From: RHKX01 sp046330285
Lineage (GTDB): Bacteria > Actinomycetota > Thermoleophilia > Solirubrobacterales > 70-9
Length of the DNA: 64,000 bases
Direction of reading: 5' to 3'
Assembly: GCA_046330285.1 (NCBI GenBank)
Contig: JAXLSX010000005.1
Coordinates: forward strand, 62,001 to 126,000
Part shown: one piece after another, positions 17,154-23,747 of the stretch
Numbering within the stretch: the first letter of the stretch is position 1
Layout of the letters: the number at the start of each line of letters is the position of its first letter
Notes under the pieces: model-generated
Told to the model about the DNA's origin: nothing
The model's input: the letters and a program-made list of their open reading frames with translations, nothing else
Database searches by the model: none
Position numbers and translations under genes: made by a program

Positions 17154-17828
17154 TCATGTTTCGTCCACGCGGATTCGTGCTGTCACCAGGGCCCGCAGGA
17201 GTTCCTCGCGACGTTCCGGTCGGGTGTTCAGGTTCAGTGGCGATGGATGTGGGGCCTCGATTGCTTCACGCTCGAATCCGAGGGCCTTCCATGCCTTCGC
17301 CGCCGGCTTCCCGAGCAGAACGACAACCTGCAGTCTTGGGAGCATCGCGATCAGCTCTTGGGTTGCGGAACGAGCCTCGTCCAGATCTGCGGACCGGGTG
17401 GGCCGGATCTTCGTTCCGTCGCCGATGTACCAAGGGACCACGTTCCAGGTGACTACGTCGGTCGAACGATCGATCTCCGCTCGCTCGAGCAGCCGCCACA
17501 TGTTTTCCGCCGTCTGATCGTTGTTGTCGGAGGATACGAACCCGGATCCTGCGTCCAGCGCACTTCTACGCCCCGGAGCTTCGAGGAGAAGGAGGATCCT
17601 CGCCTCCGTTCCGGCCTCGGTCGGGTCGAAGTACGGGATCGCCGCCTCGGGCTTGTCCGAGCGCATCCGCTCGACGAAATCGGTAAGGGGTGCGATGTTG
17701 GGGCTGCGGATCAGACCCAACTTCCGTCGGATCTCCGCAGGGTCCCGGTTGGTTCGCGGAGCGTCAGTCCTAGGTTCGGAGCTCACTAGCGAGATTCTGG
17801 GGTTCGACGGATTCTTGGCAGGTCCCAT
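17154..17828 (-). CDS. Uracil-DNA-glycosylase-like protein
   Basis: A 224-aa protein. UDG-superfamily marks are the first strand ARILLLLEAPG, a central VVTWNVVPWYIGDG, the strand VVVLLGKPAAKAW and the closing motif APHPSPLNLNTRPERREEL (the HPSP-type leucine loop region). The family removes uracil or damaged bases, and island members may act on modified phage DNA; the exact substrate is unknown. The ATG at 17828 is one base after the stop of the upstream gene (TGA-A-ATG), so the pair are coupled. Longer in-frame extension to 17978 would overlap that gene and is rejected. Confidence 0.75.
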   Translation of the reverse strand: MGPAKNPSNPRISLVSSEPRTDAPRTNRDPAEIRRKLGLIRSPNIAPLTDFVERMRSDKPEAAIPYFDPTEAGTEARILLLLEAPGRRSALDAGSGFVSSDNNDQTAENMWRLLERAEIDRSTDVVTWNVVPWYIGDGTKIRPTRSADLDEARSATQELIAMLPRLQVVVLLGKPAAKAWKALGFEREAIEAPHPSPLNLNTRPERREELLRALVTARIRVDET

Positions 17829-17829
17829 T

Positions 17830-18234
17830 TCAGGGGACTGGACCAGGCTGATCTGCTCGACCTTCCCCACCAAGACTCGGCGCGTAGACGAGCATCCAGC
17901 TCGACTCTGCGCCGCGAACATGCGAAACGTTCTCCGGTCGTGAATCGTCAGCGGCCCGAGGCATCCTGACGCTGCCACGTAGGAGCTCGAGGCGACACCC
18001 CGCGTCGTCTGCCATGGCGATCTGTTTCGGCGTCGTCTCCGCTAGGACCACCCCGTGGGGGTTACGACACCAATCCTTGAAGGTGGGTTGATCGAGCCAG
18101 TGATCGCCCGAGCCCTTGCGCATCAACCATTCCTGCGGACCAAGCAGCTCATTGGCCTTACGGTCGGCGGCGACGAGCCAGTTCGGGAACCGCTTTGGGA
18201 TGTCCGCGAGACGAATACCAGCCAAGTCCTGCAT
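17830..18234 (-). CDS. Hypothetical protein upstream of the glycosylase
   Basis: A 134-aa protein with an AAGGA ribosome site eight bases before ATG. The N-terminal half is compact (LAGIRLADIPKRFPNWLVAADRK, WLMRKGSGDHWLDQPTFKDW); the C-terminal 40 residues look disordered. No family recognised. Coupled to the glycosylase-like gene. It is the last gene before the right-end repeat. Confidence 0.55.
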   Translation of the reverse strand: MQDLAGIRLADIPKRFPNWLVAADRKANELLGPQEWLMRKGSGDHWLDQPTFKDWCRNPHGVVLAETTPKQIAMADDAGCRLELLRGSVRMPRAADDSRPENVSHVRGAESSWMLVYAPSLGGEGRADQPGPVP

Positions 18235-18342
18235 CTACTTAGTCCTTCCGCTGCAAGCGACCCGATGACCGCGAGGGGACCGTTACATACACGGCGTCAA
18301 CATAGAGCCCTCGCGCGATGGAGTTAACTCGCTGGAAGGCGG

Positions 18343-18395
18343 ACTCGCTCCACGATCCGTGCGTCGCAGCGAGAGACGAATCGGGTCCCCGCTAT
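18343..18395. repeat. Right att-like direct repeat
   Basis: 53 bp, 50 identical to 1034-1086, same orientation. Read on the minus strand it would encode IAGTRFVSRCDARIVER, the integrase C-terminus with one change; two of the three differences are silent in that frame. Upstream of it no integrase similarity remains. It marks the probable right end of the element. Confidence 0.7.
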
Positions 18396-18399
18396 TGGA

Positions 18400-18430
18400 G
18401 AAGCCTGCTCGGTGAGCGGGCTTCTTTCGT
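18400..18430 (+). terminator. Rho-independent terminator at the right boundary
   Basis: GAAGCCTGCTC, loop GGT, GAGCGGGCTTC (11-bp stem with one G-T pair), followed by TTTCGTTC. It begins five bases after the right repeat and insulates the chromosomal gene at 18594 from rightward transcription. Confidence 0.7.
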
Positions 18431-18593
18431 TCTCAGGGGTTCTGCCAGCGTGCCTCCCGCGGTCGCCACTTAGGGCGATCACCGCTGTGACTACCGACCC
18501 AGATTGCGTGGGTTCGAGCGACGAATCGTTGGGCCACCGCGCCTAGCTTTGGGGGTCGGGGACTGCTGATCGCCGACCACTGGAGGTTCCGCC

Positions 18594-19415
18594 ATGAGAC
18601 ACCGATTCGACCGACCGTCACCCGCGATGGTCGTGGCACTGGCCGCCTTGTTCATCGCGCTCGGGACCGGCGCCTATGCCGCCGTCAAGTTGCCGGCGAA
18701 CAGCGTCGGAACGCGGCAGCTCAAGGCCGGAGCGGTGAGCACCGCGAAGTTGCACGACGGCGCCGTCGATGCGAGCAAGGTCTTGGATGCCTCGCTGCTC
18801 GCTGACGACTTCAAGGCGGGTGAGCTTCCACGCGGACCTAAGGGCGACACCGGCCCCCAGGGGCCCAAGGGTGACACCGGGGCGACGGGGCCGAAGGGCG
18901 CAACCGGTGCGACCGGTCCGCAGGGACCGAAGGGAAACACGGGCGCGACGGGTGCCACCGGAGCAACCGGTGCGACCGGTCCGCGCGGCCTTGTGGGACC
19001 GACGGGTCCCAGCGGGATCACCGGCTCCCTCTCGGACGCCCACCCCGGCGATCTGCCGGGCAACACGGGAACCGCGTGGGCGTTCGTATCCGGGACGACC
19101 CTCACGTGGATGGACATGGCGGCGAACGAGGGCCTGTGGCTCGAGGGCCAGGGCACGATCTGGTCGTGGGACGGCAACGCGGCGTGGGTGGATGTGAGCG
19201 TCTGCCGTCAGCCTGAGAGCGGAGGCACGCTGACCGCAGTCGCGACGCCGATGACGATCCGTACGGGATCGGCGTTCGTGACCCCCTACAGCGTCAGCGG
19301 ATTCACCCGTCCCGGTGCCGGGTCGTGGAACTTCGGCCTCTGCTCCTCCGACGCGACCGCCAACACCAGGCTCACGTTCTCCAGCACCGAGGGCCTGATG
19401 ATGATCGTCGGCTGA
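18594..19415 (+). CDS. Secreted collagen-like (GXY repeat) protein
   Basis: A 273-aa protein. A signal/transmembrane segment (about 10-30, AMVVALAALFIALGTGAYAA) is followed by the short helical repeats NSVGTRQLKAGAVSTAKLHDGAVDASKVL common in Solirubrobacterales surface proteins. A collagen-like block of about 20 Gly-X-Y triplets follows (about 80-140, many GPKGDTGP and GATGATG units), then a beta-rich C-terminal domain of about 130 residues with two cysteines (VSVCRQPESG, NFGLCSSD). Triple-helix proteins of this type form surface fibres; the ligand is unknown. GGAGG lies eight bases before ATG. It is the first chromosomal gene right of the island. Confidence 0.88.
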   Translation: MRHRFDRPSPAMVVALAALFIALGTGAYAAVKLPANSVGTRQLKAGAVSTAKLHDGAVDASKVLDASLLADDFKAGELPRGPKGDTGPQGPKGDTGATGPKGATGATGPQGPKGNTGATGATGATGATGPRGLVGPTGPSGITGSLSDAHPGDLPGNTGTAWAFVSGTTLTWMDMAANEGLWLEGQGTIWSWDGNAAWVDVSVCRQPESGGTLTAVATPMTIRTGSAFVTPYSVSGFTRPGAGSWNFGLCSSDATANTRLTFSSTEGLMMIVG

Positions 19416-19424
19416 GAGGGCTCC

Positions 19425-20273
19425 TTACATCCCGATCAACAGCTCGCGGGTCGCGACGAGCCCGGCCGTGTGGCCGCTGCCCAGCGCGACCGCCACCTGC
19501 TGCGGCGCGACCGCGAGGTCGCCCGCGGCGAAGACGCCCGGCACGCTGGTCCGCATCTCGTTGTCGACCTTCACGAAGCCGGCCTCGGTCAGCTCGAGAC
19601 CGAGCTGCTCGGCCAACCCGTCGCGCCTGCTCAGCGCTGCGTGGACGAGCACGGCGTCGCAGGCGACCTCGGTGCCGTCGCCGAGGACGACGGCGCGAAG
19701 CGTCCCGTCCTCGATCCGCGCCGCCGTCACGTCGGCGGGGTCGACGACCGTGACGTCGTCGGTCCAACCGGTGAGCAGCGTGGCGAGCTTCTCGGCGATC
19801 TCGCCGGCGGCGTAGACGACGACCTTGCGGTCGCGCACATCCCAGCCGTGGCAGAAGGGGCAGTGGAAGACGGCGTCTCCCCAGAGCTCCGCGAAACCGG
19901 GGACGTCGGGAACCTCGTAGTCCATCCCGGTCGCGAGGACGAGCGACCTTGCGTGGACATCCCCGCCGCCGTCGAGGGTGACGACGTGCCCATCGCCTTC
20001 GGCTCGGGCGGCGGTGACCAGCCCGTCGTGGAACTCGACCGCCTCGTACGCGCCGACCTGCTCACGGCCGAGCCGGTACAGCTCGTCGGGCGGGGTGCCG
20101 TCGTGGCCGAGCAGCCCGCCGACGTGATGAGCCGCCCGGTTGCTCTGGCCGCCGGCGTCGACGACGAGGGTTCTGCGGCGGGCGCGGCCGAGGACGAGCG
20201 CCGCGCTGAGACCGGCGACGCCACCGCCGATCACGACGGAATCGAAGCCCTGGCCCGGCTCTGGTGATGACAT
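19425..20273 (-). CDS. Thioredoxin-reductase-like FAD oxidoreductase
   Basis: A 282-aa NAD(P)/FAD-dependent disulfide oxidoreductase. FAD-binding VVIGGGVAGLSAALVLGRARR (about 13-33), the central LATGMDYEVP, a redox CPFC at about 138-141 (FHCPFCHGWD) and the C-terminal FAD motif GVFAAGDLAVAPQQVAVALGSG are all visible. The second dinucleotide-binding site is reduced (VVVYAAGEIAEKLA), lacking a typical GxGxxA. It may therefore use an unusual electron donor, as the FFTR/TrxR-like subgroup does. GAAAGGA nine bases before ATG sets the start. It is convergent with the collagen-like gene. Confidence 0.85.
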   Translation of the reverse strand: MSSPEPGQGFDSVVIGGGVAGLSAALVLGRARRRTLVVDAGGQSNRAAHHVGGLLGHDGTPPDELYRLGREQVGAYEAVEFHDGLVTAARAEGDGHVVTLDGGGDVHARSLVLATGMDYEVPDVPGFAELWGDAVFHCPFCHGWDVRDRKVVVYAAGEIAEKLATLLTGWTDDVTVVDPADVTAARIEDGTLRAVVLGDGTEVACDAVLVHAALSRRDGLAEQLGLELTEAGFVKVDNEMRTSVPGVFAAGDLAVAPQQVAVALGSGHTAGLVATRELLIGM

Positions 20274-20351
20274 CGGCGTAATCCTTTCGTAAGCGTCTTC
20301 GCTCTCTGGTATCCAAGTACATGGAGATCGAGTCGATGGGGGAGGTAATCA

Positions 20352-21065
20352 GTGTTCCCGAGTAGCCGTGCAGCGCTGAGGGCGGCGGTCACCATCGGGC
20401 TGATCGCGGCGGCGATCGTCGTGGCGCCCGGCAGCGCCGGAGCGGACCCCGCGCGCGTTCCCGCCGCAGTCCCGGCGCCGGAGCGAGCCGCGCCCCCCAA
20501 CACGCCGCACCTGCCGCGGAACTTCCGCGGCCGTGGCCGGTGGGTGGTCCGGGACATGGGTCTGACGGTGCCGTTCTGGTGGCGCGGCCGCGACGGCGAC
20601 TTCCGGATGACCGCCGGCGGCCCGAACTTCCCGATCTGGTTCACGAACGTGGTCTGGCACAACTCGCTCTACACGCTGACCTACAAGTGGCCGGGGGTGA
20701 CCGATCACACCTGCTCGCTGATCCCGGGCTTCTTCAACCGCCACATCCTCAACCAGATCTTCCGCAACTCGCGGTTCGTCGGCCGCGAGATCCTGCAGCG
20801 GAACCCGCGCCGGTACGTCAACCACTGGCGGGTCGGGTGGGTCTGGCCCCAGGCGCCCCCGGGGAGCTTCCTCAGGTTCCCGCTCGCGCTCGGGGACATC
20901 TACGTCGATCAGGACGACCCGACGATCTTCTGGCAGGTGCTCCAGTTCGGCGTCCAGAACCTCTACGACCCGGAACTGGACGAGTGGATGGTGATGGACA
21001 CCTTCAACCGGCAGCCCGGAAAGGTCGTGCTCCCGGCCCGCTGTCCGCCGTCGCCGTACGAATGA
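20352..21065 (+). CDS. Secreted protein of unknown function
   Basis: A 237-aa protein with a signal peptide (about 8-34, ending PGSAGADPA) and a proline-rich linker. The mature domain is rich in Trp, Arg and Phe (WVVRDMGLTVPFWWRGRDGDF, FPIWFTNVVWHNSLYTLTYKW). Four cysteines or fewer; no catalytic motif recognised. GTG start with GGAGGT eight bases upstream. Likely exported. No family assigned. Confidence 0.7.
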   Translation: MFPSSRAALRAAVTIGLIAAAIVVAPGSAGADPARVPAAVPAPERAAPPNTPHLPRNFRGRGRWVVRDMGLTVPFWWRGRDGDFRMTAGGPNFPIWFTNVVWHNSLYTLTYKWPGVTDHTCSLIPGFFNRHILNQIFRNSRFVGREILQRNPRRYVNHWRVGWVWPQAPPGSFLRFPLALGDIYVDQDDPTIFWQVLQFGVQNLYDPELDEWMVMDTFNRQPGKVVLPARCPPSPYE

Positions 21066-21103
21066 TCGCGCGGTTGAGGGTGGATTCTGCCGATATCGCG
21101 AAT

Positions 21104-21109
21104 TAGCAT
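21104..21109 (+). promoter_or_regulatory. -10 box TAGCAT, leaderless start
   Basis: TAGCAT then seven bases (GCTCTTG) then ATG at 21117. No Shine-Dalgarno. This places the start three codons inside the longer open frame. Confidence 0.5.
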
Positions 21110-21116
21110 GCTCTTG

Positions 21117-22040
21117 ATGAGCCGCCGGAGGAAGCCGATCACACTGGCCGCGACGGCGGCGACGGTCGTCCTCGCGACCGTCGTCGCCTCCTCTGCCTTC
21201 GCCGGCTTCGCGGCCGACCCGCGCATCGACGACGTGCAGCTCGGCAAGAAGCACGGCGTCGCGTACGTGAAGGACTCCGAAACGGTCGTCGACAGCGGCT
21301 CGACGCTCGCCCCGACCGGCTGTCCCGGCAAGGGCGATGCCTGGCGTGTCGCCGGGGGCGGCTTCTCCTCGAGCAAGCCGTTCAACTTCATCAACATGAG
21401 CCGTCCGCTCGATCACGTCGACGCCGATAGCGCCGCCGACGACTACTGGGAGGTCGAGAGCTACTCCTCGGCGGTCGGAACGAAGATCACCGGTTACGCC
21501 GTATGCATGAAGGCGCCTAAGCTCAAGTACGCGAGCGAGATCGCCCCGAACGAGGCCACGAGTGAGCGTTCCCTCTCCGTCGCTTGCCCCGGCAAGACCC
21601 AGCCGATCAGCGGCGGCGCCTCGATCAGCCATTCCGACAGCTTCCTCAGCTCGCTCTCGGCGTCCGGGAACAGCCTGACCGCCGCCGTCCGTGACGCGAC
21701 CGGCGGCACGGGCAACTTCGCGGCCGACGCCGTCTGCCTGAAGACCAGGCGCATCGAGACCGTCAGGGCCTCCCGGATCGTCGACCCCGTCACCCAAGGG
21801 CGCGTGAAGGTTCTCTGCGAGGCTCCGGCGATGCCGATGGGCATGCTCTACCAGCTCCACCGACCCGATCTGAACCCGATTCCGGTCTTCGAATCCCGCC
21901 CCATCGACGGTCGGGACGGTGACAAGATCCCCGACGACGGCTGGAGGGTCGGCTTCAACAACACCTCGGCCCAGCCCCAGAAGGTCACCGTCACCTCGAA
22001 CTGTCTGCCACCGGTCGCGATTCCGAAGGCCGGCCCCTGA
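21117..22040 (+). CDS. Secreted hypothetical protein
   Basis: A 307-aa protein from ATG 21117 with a basic n-region (MSRRRKP) and signal peptide to about SSAFAGF. The mature part shows a repeated unit: CPGKGDAWRVAGGGFSS early and CPGKTQPISGGASIS later, each beginning with Cys and containing glycine-rich turns. This suggests two copies of a beta domain of about 90 residues, found in many Thermoleophilia secreted proteins. No enzyme motif. An upstream ATG (21108) is possible, but the -10 box overlaps it. Confidence 0.72.
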   Translation: MSRRRKPITLAATAATVVLATVVASSAFAGFAADPRIDDVQLGKKHGVAYVKDSETVVDSGSTLAPTGCPGKGDAWRVAGGGFSSSKPFNFINMSRPLDHVDADSAADDYWEVESYSSAVGTKITGYAVCMKAPKLKYASEIAPNEATSERSLSVACPGKTQPISGGASISHSDSFLSSLSASGNSLTAAVRDATGGTGNFAADAVCLKTRRIETVRASRIVDPVTQGRVKVLCEAPAMPMGMLYQLHRPDLNPIPVFESRPIDGRDGDKIPDDGWRVGFNNTSAQPQKVTVTSNCLPPVAIPKAGP

Positions 22041-22047
22041 GGGATCG

Positions 22048-22821
22048 ATGGACGTAGACGTCACACTGCGCGGCGAGGTCCCCGACGAGGCGCGTGACCT
22101 CGCGGAGGAGAAGATCGGAGCCCTCGACCGCTACGTGAACACGCAGTTCATCCGCGGGCACGTGGTCCTCAGGATGGAGGCCAACCCGCGAATCGAGCGG
22201 CCCGCCCGGGCCGAGGGCGAGGTGCTTCTCGACGGTAGGATGCTCCGCGCGCACGTCGCCAGCTTCGACATGACGACGGCGGTCGATCAGCTCGCGCAGC
22301 GACTCGAGCGGCAGCTGCGGGCGTTCGTCGAGAGGCGGGTCGGCGAACGGGATCGGGGGGCGGCGCGGCGAGCCGGGGAGCAGGAGGCGGGCGATCGCGC
22401 CGAATCGCGTCCCGCGTTCACTCCGCGCTCGTCCGGCGACCGCGAGGTCGTGCGTTCGAAGAGCTTCGCGTTCGGCGAGATGGACGCTGTCGAGGCCGCC
22501 GCCGAGATGGAGATGCTCGACCACGACTTCTACCTCTACCGCGACGCCGATTCCGAGGTCGACGCGGTGGTCTACCGCCGCGACGACGGCAGGACCGGAG
22601 TCATCGGCCCGCTGGGCACCGGCTGGGACGGCCCGGACGAGGACGGGATCGTCCGCGAGGACAGCCGCGGCCCGGAGCCGCGGCGACTCGATGACGTCGT
22701 CGCCGAGATGAACGAGCTCAACCACCGGTTCCTGTACTTCGTCGACGAGGAGTCCGGGCGTGCCCGGGTGATCTACCTGCGCTTCGACGGGAACTACGGC
22801 CTGATCGAACTCGACGCCTGA
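22048..22821 (+). CDS. hpf: Ribosome hibernation-promoting factor with doubled C-terminal domain
   Basis: A 257-aa S30AE/HPF-family protein that would bind the 30S decoding centre and promote ribosome dimers in stationary phase. N-terminal S30AE domain (about 1-105, VDVTLRGEVPDEARDLAEEK). An acidic/basic linker follows. Then there are two S30AE C-terminal-type units: VRSKSFAFGEMDAVEAAAEME to RTGVIGP (about 136-192), and RRLDDVVAEMNELNH to GNYGLIEL (about 213-256). Usual long HPFs have one such dimerisation unit. GAGGGATCG before ATG gives a fair ribosome site. It starts seven bases after the preceding stop. Confidence 0.88.
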   Translation: MDVDVTLRGEVPDEARDLAEEKIGALDRYVNTQFIRGHVVLRMEANPRIERPARAEGEVLLDGRMLRAHVASFDMTTAVDQLAQRLERQLRAFVERRVGERDRGAARRAGEQEAGDRAESRPAFTPRSSGDREVVRSKSFAFGEMDAVEAAAEMEMLDHDFYLYRDADSEVDAVVYRRDDGRTGVIGPLGTGWDGPDEDGIVREDSRGPEPRRLDDVVAEMNELNHRFLYFVDEESGRARVIYLRFDGNYGLIELDA

Positions 22822-22840
22822 CCCGCACCGCTCCGGACCC

Positions 22841-23680
22841 ATGATGCGAACCGCAATCGGGCGGCTGCGCCCGGCGCCGGAGCGGCCGGTCGTCCTCGTC
22901 ACCGGCGCATCGTCGGGAATCGGGGCGGCCGTGGCCCGCGATCTCGCCGAGCGTGGCCATGCGGTAGTCGGCGTCAGCCGCAGGGGAGAGGCGCCCGCCG
23001 GGGTTCACGCCGCCCGGATGGACGTCGACGACGACGAATCGGTACGGACCGGGATCGCCGGCCTGCTCGCCGAGCACGGCCGCCTCGACGTCGTCGTCAA
23101 CGCCGCCGGCTACGGGCTCTCCGGACCGGTCGAGACGACCACGCTCGCGGAGGCGCGCGATCAGCTCGAGACCAACTTCTGGGGAACGGTGAGGGTGACG
23201 CGCGAGGCGCTCCCGGCTCTGCGCAGGGCCGGGAGCGGGCTGATCGTCAACGTGAGCTCGCTGGCCGGCGTCTTCGCACTCCCGTTCCAGGCCTATTACA
23301 CGGCGAGCAAGTTCGCACTCGAGGGCTGGAGCGAGACGCTCGCCTACGAGGTCGCTCCATTCGGCGTCGACGTGACGCTGGTCCAGCCCGGGAACATCAG
23401 CAGCGACTTCGCCGACGGCCGTCGCGAGGCGACGGCGGCCGGCGCGGAGCCCTACGGAACCGCCTATCGCGGCGCGATCGAGATCATGGTCCGCGACGAG
23501 CGCGGCGCCGTCGGCTCCGAGGTCGTCGCCAGGACCGTCGCCGGCGTGGTGGCGGCGAGGCGCCCGCCCCGGCGGATCACCTCGGGCAGCCGCGGTGAGC
23601 GCTCGACGGTGCTGCTGCGCCGCTTCCTGCCGGCCCGCGTCTTCGAGTGGATCGGCAGGAAGCTGATGCTCGGCGACTGA
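22841..23680 (+). CDS. Short-chain dehydrogenase/reductase
   Basis: A 279-aa classical SDR. NAD(P) motif TGASSGIG (about 21-28), NAAG (about 87-90), catalytic Ser in VNVSSLAG (about 131-138) and YYTASK (about 148-153), with Y and K in the YxxxK spacing. The substrate is unknown. The C-terminal extension past residue 225 is basic (RRPPRRITSGSRGERS) and ends in a possible amphipathic helix. It starts 19 bases after the HPF gene. Confidence 0.88.
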   Translation: MMRTAIGRLRPAPERPVVLVTGASSGIGAAVARDLAERGHAVVGVSRRGEAPAGVHAARMDVDDDESVRTGIAGLLAEHGRLDVVVNAAGYGLSGPVETTTLAEARDQLETNFWGTVRVTREALPALRRAGSGLIVNVSSLAGVFALPFQAYYTASKFALEGWSETLAYEVAPFGVDVTLVQPGNISSDFADGRREATAAGAEPYGTAYRGAIEIMVRDERGAVGSEVVARTVAGVVAARRPPRRITSGSRGERSTVLLRRFLPARVFEWIGRKLMLGD

Positions 23681-23734
23681 GAGCCCCCGGGCCCGGCGGC
23701 CCGGCGAGCCGTCACACCCGACCGCGGTTTCGTG

Positions 23735-23740
23735 CACAAT
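23735..23740 (+). promoter_or_regulatory. -10 box CACAAT, leaderless start
   Basis: CACAAT, seven bases (GGCGGTG), then ATG at 23748. No Shine-Dalgarno. Confidence 0.42.
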
Positions 23741-23747
23741 GGCGGTG

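Larger units (their letters stand above)
1034..18395. mobile_element. Putative integrative element with serine integrase and defence cargo
   Basis: About 17.3 kb bounded by direct repeats of 53 bp (1034-1086 and 18343-18395, 50 of 53 identical). A large serine recombinase gene at the left end reads outward and its last codons lie inside the left repeat. Inside are an AAA+ ATPase, an XRE regulator, DUF429, a methyltransferase, a PLD-helicase, a SIR2-like protein and several unknowns. By eye the DNA is less G+C-rich than the rest of the window and uses more A/T-ending codons, especially at 14-18 kb. Genes on either side (FGE; collagen-like protein) look chromosomal. No conjugation or phage structural genes are visible, so it would be a mobilisable or satellite-type genomic island. 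Boundaries are inferred from the repeats only. Confidence 0.68.

Noticed and set aside
18500..18530. GGGTTCGAG as a tRNA T-loop
   Set aside because: The following bases do not pair to close the T-stem and no acceptor end follows.
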